A stretch of DNA of 64,000 nt, taken from positions 42,227 to 106,226 of IMG/VR virus record IMGVR_UViG_3300044630_005137; one strand, written 5' to 3'. The notes beneath the pieces are model-generated. The model searched no databases. It saw nothing but the letters and a program-made list of their open reading frames with translations, and was not told the DNA's origin. The first letter of the stretch is position 1, and every line of letters starts with the position of its first letter. Position numbers and translations under genes: made by a program. Below, piece after piece: positions 60,361-64,000 of the stretch. The stretch is from a virus.

Positions 60361-60507
60361 ATGAATACACTAGAACGAATTAGAAAAGAACAACAAGAAC
60401 GCTATGCGATACAGCGTGAAAAGGATAAGGCTAAGATAGAGGCTATGTTTTCTAATAACCCTCGCCCTTTAAATAACGCTTACCTACTAGCGAAAGAGGA
60501 AAACTAG
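60361..60507 (+). CDS. Short charged coiled-coil protein, 48 aa
   Basis: The ATG at 60,361 follows CGAAAGGTAATCATCTA. An upstream ATG (60,316) lies in the promoter. MNTLERIRKEQQERYAIQRE then KDKAKIEAMFSNNPRPLNN: a strongly charged helix with Arg/Lys and Glu. Probably a small regulator or nucleic-acid binding peptide. No known motif. Confidence 0.6.
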   Translation: MNTLERIRKEQQERYAIQREKDKAKIEAMFSNNPRPLNNAYLLAKEEN

Positions 60508-60523
60508 TGTGACTAAGGTCACA
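60508..60523 (+). promoter_or_regulatory. CRP/GlxR-type site (site 2)
   Basis: TGTGACTAAGGTCACA, perfect TGTGA-N6-TCACA, starts right after the stop of the 48-aa gene. Its centre is 66 bp from the -10 of promoter 2. Confidence 0.7.
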
Positions 60524-60561
60524 AAAATACTTTTGCGACACACCCCCCTAACCTCCCCAAT

Positions 60562-60584
60562 TTGTCAGACCCCCATGCTACAAT
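60562..60584 (+). promoter_or_regulatory. Early-type promoter 2: TTGTCA-N11-TACAAT
   Basis: TTGTCA (60,562-60,567) and TACAAT (60,579-60,584). The 20 bases TTTGTCAGACCCCCATGCTA are identical to promoter 1. The leader contains CAACGAAAGG. Confidence 0.62.
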
Positions 60585-60616
60585 TACAACATAACAACAA
60601 CGAAAGGTCAGAATAA

Positions 60617-60730
60617 ATGACACTAGATGAATACAAGCAAATGGTAGAGGCTCAACGCCTTGCCTCCCTCGCAATCGCCCTAGAGGCGCTAACTAAGTCA
60701 AACGCTATTGCTAAGGAGATGAATAAATAA
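60617..60730 (+). CDS. Short helical protein, 37 aa
   Basis: Starts after CGAAAGGTCAGAATAA. MTLDEYKQMVEAQRLASLAI ALEALTKSNAIAKEMNK: an amphipathic helix. Its stop overlaps the next ATG (TAATG), a sign of translational coupling in this four-gene operon. Unknown function. Confidence 0.6.
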   Translation: MTLDEYKQMVEAQRLASLAIALEALTKSNAIAKEMNK

Positions 60731-60912
60731 TGTCATACGCATACTCATACGAAACTAACTCAATCTCTAAATGGGACACCATTCAAGAAGATGTCGCAGA
60801 CGCATACGCCTACCTTGATGAGGTAGATGAGGAACAACCTCCACTAGATGACTTCAATGATGAAGATACAGATGAACTAGCAAAACTATACGAACTAACT
60901 TGGGAGAACTAA
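60730..60912 (+). CDS. Acidic small protein, 60 aa
   Basis: MSYAYSYETNSISKWDTIQE DVADAYAYLDEVDEEQPPLD: strongly acidic (Asp/Glu) with several Tyr and no basic patch. Acidic phage peptides of this type often mimic DNA or bind host RNA polymerase or nucleases, but no family is recognised. Coupled to the 37-aa gene. Confidence 0.65.
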   Translation: MSYAYSYETNSISKWDTIQEDVADAYAYLDEVDEEQPPLDDFNDEDTDELAKLYELTWEN

Positions 60913-60914
60913 TA

Positions 60915-61064
60915 ATGACTATCACTTACTCACTATGGGACGGCGCACAATTCTTGGGTTTCTTTACCGCAACTAGCGCAGACGAAATGAACAAGACAGT
61001 AAAAGATTTACAATCAATCTCTAAAAATGTAGTAGCACACCTACGAAAGGTAGAACAGAACTAA
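60915..61064 (+). CDS. Small protein, 49 aa
   Basis: MTITYSLWDGAQFLGFFTAT, then SADEMNKTVKDLQSISKNVV. The chain looks alpha/beta with an amphipathic C-terminal helix. Its stop overlaps the next ATG (TAATG). No motif. Confidence 0.58.
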   Translation: MTITYSLWDGAQFLGFFTATSADEMNKTVKDLQSISKNVVAHLRKVEQN

Positions 61065-61264
61065 TGACTATTGAACTAAATGAATACGGCTTAATGCTTG
61101 ACCTAGGGGACTTCCTCTATCTATCCCTATCATGGGCTTTCCTTATCTTGTTCGCCGTTGTTTTTATCGGTTATAAGATTTATAAGAGAGTGCAAGCGCA
61201 TAGATGGGCATCTCTAATTAAAAATGAACTAGATGAATTACCTAATGATGAATGGGGTATCTAA
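61064..61264 (+). CDS. Single-pass membrane protein, 66 aa
   Basis: Residues 15-42 (DFLYLSLSWAFLILFAVVFI) are one membrane helix, followed by a basic turn (GYKIYKRVQAHRWAS) and an acidic C-terminus (IKNELDELPNDEWGI). The basic residues after the helix suggest that the C-terminus is cytoplasmic. It could modulate membrane or transport of the host. Coupled by overlaps at both ends. Confidence 0.65.
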   Translation: MTIELNEYGLMLDLGDFLYLSLSWAFLILFAVVFIGYKIYKRVQAHRWASLIKNELDELPNDEWGI

Positions 61265-61383
61265 TGAATAGACTACTAACTACTCTAGTGCAATTAGCCC
61301 TTATCGTTCCCGCCCTTATCATGGGGCGCATGATGTGGCGCGAGATCGTAGCCGACTATAGAGAGTGGGCTAACTCACACTAG
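61264..61383 (+). CDS. Small membrane protein, 39 aa
   Basis: MNRLLTTLVQLALIVPALIM then GRMMWREIVADYREWANSH: one membrane helix (residues 4-21) and a charged C-terminus. The ATG overlaps the previous stop. It is the last gene before the repeat with DnaA boxes, so it may form a pair with the 66-aa membrane protein. Confidence 0.6.
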   Translation: MNRLLTTLVQLALIVPALIMGRMMWREIVADYREWANSH

Positions 61384-61435
61384 CCTAACGGCGTGTCGGC
61401 TTGACATTGTCTAGCTGGCCCGCAAAAGAGCGGGG

Positions 61436-61465
61436 TTATCCACAGGGTTACGGGGGTTATCCACA
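61436..61465 (+). promoter_or_regulatory. Two perfect DnaA boxes, 21 bp apart (copy 1)
   Basis: TTATCCACA at 61,436-61,444 and again at 61,457-61,465, same orientation, 21 bp start to start (two helical turns). The second lies in the loop of GGGGGTT/AACCCCC. Candidate DnaA binding region of a replication origin or a DnaA-responsive promoter. Confidence 0.75.
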
Positions 61466-61503
61466 ACCCCCAGGTTTTGCAAGCACGACACGCCCGAGAT
61501 CCG

Positions 61504-61519
61504 TGTGATTTTTATCACA
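61504..61519 (+). promoter_or_regulatory. CRP/GlxR-type site (site 3)
   Basis: TGTGATTTTTATCACA, perfect TGTGA-N6-TCACA, centre 76 bp from the -10 of promoter 3. Confidence 0.7.
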
Positions 61520-61567
61520 TGACTTGAGCGTCTCACATCATGGACTTACTCGCTAGTAAGTATCTTT

Positions 61568-61590
61568 TTGTCGGTGGTATCGGCTATAAT
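61568..61590 (+). promoter_or_regulatory. Early-type promoter 3: TTGTCG-N11-TATAAT
   Basis: TTGTCG (61,568-61,573) and TATAAT (61,585-61,590), 11 bp apart. The leader carries AACGAAAAAGAAAGG before the ATG at 61,622. Confidence 0.65.
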
Positions 61591-61621
61591 TGCGGTATAA
61601 CGAAAAAGAAAGGTGGTCACC

Positions 61622-61798
61622 ATGACTACACTAAACACACTATGCAAGGCGCATGAGCCTCTTGTTTCCGCTATCTCCGAAATTGGAGATGAACAATTTA
61701 CCCTATGCATGATTTGCGATAGCAACATTGAGCGTTATTACTACGATAGCGACCCTGAGCAATTTCCTACATGGACAGATTGGTATGTGACTAAATGA
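61622..61798 (+). CDS. Small Cys-containing protein, 58 aa
   Basis: ATG at 61,622 after GAAAGGTGGTCACC. MTTLNTLCKAHEPLVSAISE, IGDEQFTLCMICDSNIERYY: Cys and C-x2-C with two further acidic patches. May form a zinc knuckle. It overlaps the next gene by four bases (ATGA). Confidence 0.6.
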   Translation: MTTLNTLCKAHEPLVSAISEIGDEQFTLCMICDSNIERYYYDSDPEQFPTWTDWYVTK

Positions 61799-61917
61799 GT
61801 ATTTGGACAAGGTTCGCTACTGTAAGCGATTACCCTAAAGGTATGATGAACGAGTGCGTGTGTGGGCAAGTAGTCCTAGCACCTAAGACACGACATGAGA
61901 ATTGCGAGAATAAATAA
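61795..61917 (+). CDS. Small Cys protein, 40 aa
   Basis: MSIWTRFATVSDYPKGMMNE CVCGQVVLAPKTRHENCENK: C-x-C and one more Cys near a His. It may be a tiny zinc-binding protein. Overlaps at both ends (ATGA, TAATG) with its neighbours. Confidence 0.5.
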   Translation: MSIWTRFATVSDYPKGMMNECVCGQVVLAPKTRHENCENK

Positions 61918-62081
61918 TGAGTACCTATGTACCAATTAAATCCGTATGTGGTGCGGTATCCACCACAATTAAAATGAACGACTATGACTTAAACCCTCAT
62001 GGCGTTATCTGTTGCGATAATTGCGAAAGCATTTTGTTATGCCGTAAGGCGTGGGACTTTCTTTATAAGGGGAATAAATAA
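61917..62081 (+). CDS. Small Cys-rich protein, 54 aa
   Basis: MSTYVPIKSVCGAVSTTIKM then NDYDLNPHGVICCDNCESIL LCRKAWDF. It holds five Cys, with CC-x2-C in a compact zinc-ribbon-like cluster (VICCDNCES). Its start overlaps the previous stop. Confidence 0.55.
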   Translation: MSTYVPIKSVCGAVSTTIKMNDYDLNPHGVICCDNCESILLCRKAWDFLYKGNK

Positions 62082-62221
62082 TGCCAGTTTTTAATTTTGA
62101 TTTATCCGTAACCATTGAGGACGATAATTTTGAGTCTGCCTTATCATGGTTAAAGGTTATTCCATTGGAACGCCTTGATTTTATTGTTGTCGATTATACA
62201 GAATTAGAGGTTAGCGAATGA
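62081..62221 (+). CDS. Small acidic protein, 46 aa
   Basis: MPVFNFDLSVTIEDDNFESA LSWLKVIPLERLDFIVVDYT ELEVSE: predominantly acidic, beta-alpha-beta pattern. Unknown. Coupled to both neighbours (TAATG, ATGA). Confidence 0.52.
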   Translation: MPVFNFDLSVTIEDDNFESALSWLKVIPLERLDFIVVDYTELEVSE

Positions 62222-62412
62222 AATCACAATTTGAGAAAGATTTAGAAATCAAAGAAAGTTTTATTGATTTACTAAATGAAATTTATCCAACTGTAAAAAT
62301 TGGTTATTCAACTTTTACACCCGCCGAAATCTTAGAGTGTTGCGACCCTGTTGCTTTTGCGATTGGTTTAGTAGAGCATGAAGATTATTTAGCAGAAATG
62401 GAAAATGAATAA
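62218..62412 (+). CDS. Small acidic protein, 64 aa
   Basis: MKSQFEKDLEIKESFIDLLN EIYPTVKIGYSTFTPAEILE CCDPVAFAIGLVEHEDYLAE. It is helical and acidic with a CC pair. No recognised motif. Possibly binds a host protein. ATGA start. Confidence 0.58.
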   Translation: MKSQFEKDLEIKESFIDLLNEIYPTVKIGYSTFTPAEILECCDPVAFAIGLVEHEDYLAEMENE

Positions 62413-62507
62413 TGGATTTTTTTGGATTTGAAAAAGCAATTGAAATTGATCATCTTACCGATGAGCAAATCTTAAAGCTTGAAGAAATTTTTAAAGATTT
62501 CGAATAA
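62412..62507 (+). CDS. Very small acidic protein, 31 aa
   Basis: MDFFGFEKAIEIDHLTDEQI LKLEEIFKDFE: an amphipathic acidic helix. Last gene of its operon; its start overlaps the previous stop (TAATG). Support comes from coupling and coding pattern. Confidence 0.45.
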   Translation: MDFFGFEKAIEIDHLTDEQILKLEEIFKDFE

Positions 62508-62557
62508 GTAACGGCGTGTCGGCTTGACAAAGCTGATGCGCCCGCAAAAGAGCGGGG

Positions 62558-62587
62558 TTATCCACAGGGTTACGGAGGTTATCCACA
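62558..62587 (+). promoter_or_regulatory. Two perfect DnaA boxes, 21 bp apart (copy 2)
   Basis: TTATCCACA at 62,558-62,566 and 62,579-62,587, same orientation and the same spacing as in copy 1. Confidence 0.75.
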
Positions 62588-62618
62588 ACCCCTGGAATTT
62601 GCGACACGCCCGAGATTT

Positions 62619-62634
62619 TGTGATTTTTATCACA
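62619..62634 (+). promoter_or_regulatory. CRP/GlxR-type site (site 4)
   Basis: TGTGATTTTTATCACA, identical to site 3, centre 75 bp from the -10 of promoter 4. Confidence 0.7.
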
Positions 62635-62681
62635 CGACTTGAGCGTCTCATTATTTGGAATTACTGGCTAGTAATTATCTT

Positions 62682-62704
62682 TTGTCAGTGCTATCCGCTA
62701 TAAT
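62682..62704 (+). promoter_or_regulatory. Early-type promoter 4: TTGTCA-N11-TATAAT
   Basis: TTGTCA (62,682-62,687) and TATAAT (62,699-62,704), 11 bp apart. The leader contains CAACAAACGAAAGG. Confidence 0.68.
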
Positions 62705-62736
62705 TGCTACTATCAACAAACGAAAGGTGACAACTA

Positions 62737-62949
62737 ATGTCAGCAAATGTCTATTCAATAGAAAGCCTACTTATAGGAAAAACTTATCACTCACGCACTT
62801 TAACAGGCGAAATAATTGACGCAGAAAAGTCTGATGTCTTTTATGGCGCAGGTTTGGAAAGTTATCGGGTTCAGGTTCGCCCACACTATCCCTCAGTATT
62901 TAATCTAAAAGATACTTATCGCTATCTATCAGTTAAGGTCAGTGACTAA
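62737..62949 (+). CDS. Small beta-rich protein, 70 aa
   Basis: MSANVYSIESLLIGKTYHSR, TLTGEIIDAEKSDVFYGAGL, then VQVRPHYPSVFNLKDTYRYL: an SH3-like or OB-like beta pattern. Its start follows CGAAAGGTGACAACTA. It is coupled to the next gene by TAATG. No function known. Confidence 0.6.
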   Translation: MSANVYSIESLLIGKTYHSRTLTGEIIDAEKSDVFYGAGLESYRVQVRPHYPSVFNLKDTYRYLSVKVSD

Positions 62950-63140
62950 TGATTAAAGAATACATTGACGAAAACGAATTTTATTTTATTAAAGATGAAA
63001 TAAAAATCTGTTGTGATGAACAACAGTTTATCCATGTCTGCAAAGCGCATGGCGAGCAACAAGGTTGCTACTTTTGCGAATTTAACCCTTATGAGAATTG
63101 CGAGTGTGAAGGCTTATTCGATAGCCCCGAAGCCGACTAA
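62949..63140 (+). CDS. Small Cys-rich zinc-binding-like protein, 63 aa
   Basis: MIKEYIDENEFYFIKDEIKI, CCDEQQFIHVCKAHGEQQGC YFCEFNPYENCECEGLFDSP. Eight Cys and two His occur in 45 residues, including C-x2-C and C-x-C. A zinc-binding fold is likely. Coupled to the 70-aa gene. Confidence 0.62.
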   Translation: MIKEYIDENEFYFIKDEIKICCDEQQFIHVCKAHGEQQGCYFCEFNPYENCECEGLFDSPEAD

Positions 63141-63163
63141 ATGTCAGTGGGCTAGGCTATAAT
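63141..63163 (+). promoter_or_regulatory. Early-type promoter 5: (A)TGTCA-N11-TATAAT
   Basis: ATGTCA (63,141-63,146) and TATAAT (63,158-63,163), 11 bp apart. It starts right after the stop of the previous gene and lacks a CRP-type site, since the upstream region is coding. Leader AACAACAACGAAAGG. Confidence 0.58.
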
Positions 63164-63191
63164 AAGCAATAACAACAACGAAAGGAAAACT

Positions 63192-63317
63192 ATGATTAAC
63201 TCAGTAATGACGATAGATTGTAAAGATTGCCACGGATACGGCATAATCTTTTTTGGTAATGATAATGACTATGATTGCGAGCCATGCGATTGCGTGGAAG
63301 AATTGGAGAACAACTAA
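63192..63317 (+). CDS. Small zinc-ribbon-like protein, 41 aa
   Basis: MINSVMTIDCKDCHGYGIIF, then DYDCEPCDCVEELENN. Two C-x2-C pairs (CKDC and CEPC) about 20 residues apart form a likely zinc ribbon. CKDCHGYG also resembles a DnaJ-type C-x2-C-x-G-x-G half-repeat. Start after CGAAAGGAAAACT. Confidence 0.6.
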   Translation: MINSVMTIDCKDCHGYGIIFFGNDNDYDCEPCDCVEELENN

Positions 63318-63523
63318 TGTATAAACTAACTTGCGCTTATGACTCAAATGCTCCGCATTGGTCAGCGGAATACGAAAACGAATTTGGTGCGTGGGAAAAC
63401 TTTTTCCTATTTACCGATTGGGGATTTGCTGATGAATACGCAACTGTAAATCTTTACACGCCAACAGGCAAATGCCACACAAAAATTTTTTACCGAGAAG
63501 GTCGAAAGGTCGTAATTAAATGA
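63317..63523 (+). CDS. Small beta-rich protein, 68 aa
   Basis: The ATG at 63,317 overlaps the previous stop (TAATG). MYKLTCAYDSNAPHWSAEYE NEFGAWENFFLFTDWGFADE YATVNLYTPTGKCHTKIFYR: beta strands with many aromatic residues. No family recognised. Four-base overlap with the next gene. Confidence 0.6.
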   Translation: MYKLTCAYDSNAPHWSAEYENEFGAWENFFLFTDWGFADEYATVNLYTPTGKCHTKIFYREGRKVVIK

Positions 63524-63678
63524 AAACTTTTGAATTCCTAACCTACATAAATGTAGAAGCAGAAAACTATGATGAGGCTATTGATGTATTTCAATTTCAA
63601 TTAAAATACGGAATAAATAAAAATAATGTCTATGTCGCAGACATAACAGATTTAACTATCGAAAGCGTAGAGGTATAA
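63520..63678 (+). CDS. Small protein, 52 aa
   Basis: MKTFEFLTYINVEAENYDEA IDVFQFQLKYGINKNNVYVA: a beta-alpha-beta pattern that resembles half of a ferredoxin-like fold. Unknown function. ATGA start overlap. Confidence 0.55.
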   Translation: MKTFEFLTYINVEAENYDEAIDVFQFQLKYGINKNNVYVADITDLTIESVEV

Positions 63679-63680
63679 AA

Positions 63681-63872
63681 ATGATGACACGAAAAGATTA
63701 TGTCGCTACCGCAGAAATTCTAAAGTATGCTAGCGATAAAACTCACCCTGCTGTATTTTCTAAAATGGTAAATGATTTCGCTGAAATGTTTGCGAAAGAT
63801 AATGAGCGATTTGATGTAAAGCGATTTCATGAAGCGAGTGGGTATCATGTCCCAAAATTCACTTCGAGATAA
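63681..63872 (+). CDS. Small phage protein with FHEASGY C-terminus, 63 aa
   Basis: MMTRKDYVATAEILKYASDK, VFSKMVNDFAEMFAKDNERF, DVKRFHEASGYHVPKFTSR. This is a known style of short actinophage/cyanophage protein with the tail F-x-x-A-x-G. It is helical and its function has not been described, to my knowledge. A second Met (63,684) is an alternative start. Confidence 0.65.
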   Translation: MMTRKDYVATAEILKYASDKTHPAVFSKMVNDFAEMFAKDNERFDVKRFHEASGYHVPKFTSR

Positions 63873-63978
63873 GGTAAAGCGAATTCAGGAATTGCGTCGC
63901 AGTAATGCGGCGCAACCTGTTCGCAATAAGAAAAAATATTTTAGAAAGATCAAACATAAAAATAAAATTGCAGAGTAA
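63847..63978 (+). CDS. Small basic protein, 43 aa
   Basis: MSQNSLRDKVKRIQELRRSN AAQPVRNKKKYFRKIKHKNK IAE: about 17 Lys/Arg, so a probable nucleic-acid-binding peptide. It overlaps the previous gene by 26 bases in another frame. Confidence 0.5.
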   Translation: MSQNSLRDKVKRIQELRRSNAAQPVRNKKKYFRKIKHKNKIAE

Positions 63979-64000
63979 TGCATAGTTATGCAGCCCGCAA

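Larger units (their letters stand above)
61386..61621 (+). repeat. Control-region repeat, copy 1
   Basis: Starts TAACGGCGTGTCGGCTTGACA and ends at the leader of the next operon. It contains in order GGCGTGTCG (61,390-61,398), a CCCGC-AAAAGA-GCGGG hairpin, two DnaA boxes, CGACACGCC (61,486-61,494) inverted to the first block, a CRP/GlxR-type site and a promoter. Copy 2 at 62,509-62,736 has the same order. Confidence 0.85.
62509..62736 (+). repeat. Control-region repeat, copy 2
   Basis: Same order as copy 1: GGCGTGTCG (62,513-62,521), CCCGC/GCGGG hairpin, two DnaA boxes, CGACACGCC (62,602-62,610), CRP/GlxR-type site, then promoter. The parts between these elements vary more, so the elements themselves appear to be under selection. 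Confidence 0.85.

Noticed and set aside
61401-61406. TTGACA in the repeat (also 62,524-62,529) as a -35 box
   Set aside because: No matching -10 lies 16-18 bp downstream in either copy. The conserved promoter is farther on.

Overview
The window is 64 kb of a large, AT-rich tailed-phage genome (Caudoviricetes). It has one tube-type major tail protein and no visible sheath or contractile baseplate genes, so a siphovirus is likely. The host is probably an actinobacterium, with moderate confidence. Supporting signs are the order and style of the tail genes, an r1t-like holin, leaderless promoters, CRP/GlxR-type operators and a B12-dependent ribonucleotide reductase. No terminase, integrase or DNA polymerase is seen, so the genome continues outside the window.

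Layout. Positions 1-60,100 are transcribed mostly leftward (minus strand). Read in that direction, from high to low coordinates, the order is: three Fe(II)/2-oxoglutarate (2OG) oxygenases with a tRNA-Ile(UAU) and tiny membrane proteins (60.1-57.3 kb); a class II ribonucleotide reductase and a holin-like protein with an EF-hand loop (55.5-53.1 kb); a set of fibre or appendage proteins (53.0-44.1 kb), one of which carries a long (H/F)FPP tetrapeptide array; a block of seven 2OG oxygenase-like genes with two related unknown proteins and a zinc-ribbon protein (44.0-36.8 kb); a LamG protein; the head module (portal, prohead protease/scaffold, capsid, connectors, 34.9-27.4 kb); the major tail protein, -1 frameshifted tail-assembly chaperones and a 3,890-residue tape measure protein with embedded enzyme-like domains; and the distal tail and fibre proteins down to 0.3 kb. 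The last large one, 1,489 residues, carries a second (H/F)FPP array. A partial metallophosphoesterase enters at the left edge. A short rightward operon at 55.7-57.2 kb starts with a lysozyme-like protein.

The right end (60.2-64.0 kb) is a rightward region of about 16 tiny genes in short, tightly coupled operons. Five promoters share a conserved TTGTCA-N11-TATAAT layout and the leader CAACGAAAGG. Four of them have a perfect TGTGA-N6-TCACA site upstream at roughly helical (10-bp) steps. Two of the control regions are copies of a 230-bp repeat, each with two perfect DnaA boxes between inverted repeats, which makes them candidate replication or DnaA-response elements.

How it may work together. 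The main hypothesis is a phage-encoded protein-hydroxylation system. Nine apparently intact and one degenerate 2OG oxygenases of the prolyl-4-hydroxylase type lie in the same genome as two structural proteins with nearly identical Phe/His-Phe-Pro-Pro arrays, and one of those genes lies directly upstream of the main oxygenase cluster. Hydroxylation of the arrays is inference. The catalytic motifs and the arrays are directly visible. A 15/16 match to the bacterial parS centromere lies inside one phage promoter and is a separate point of interest.
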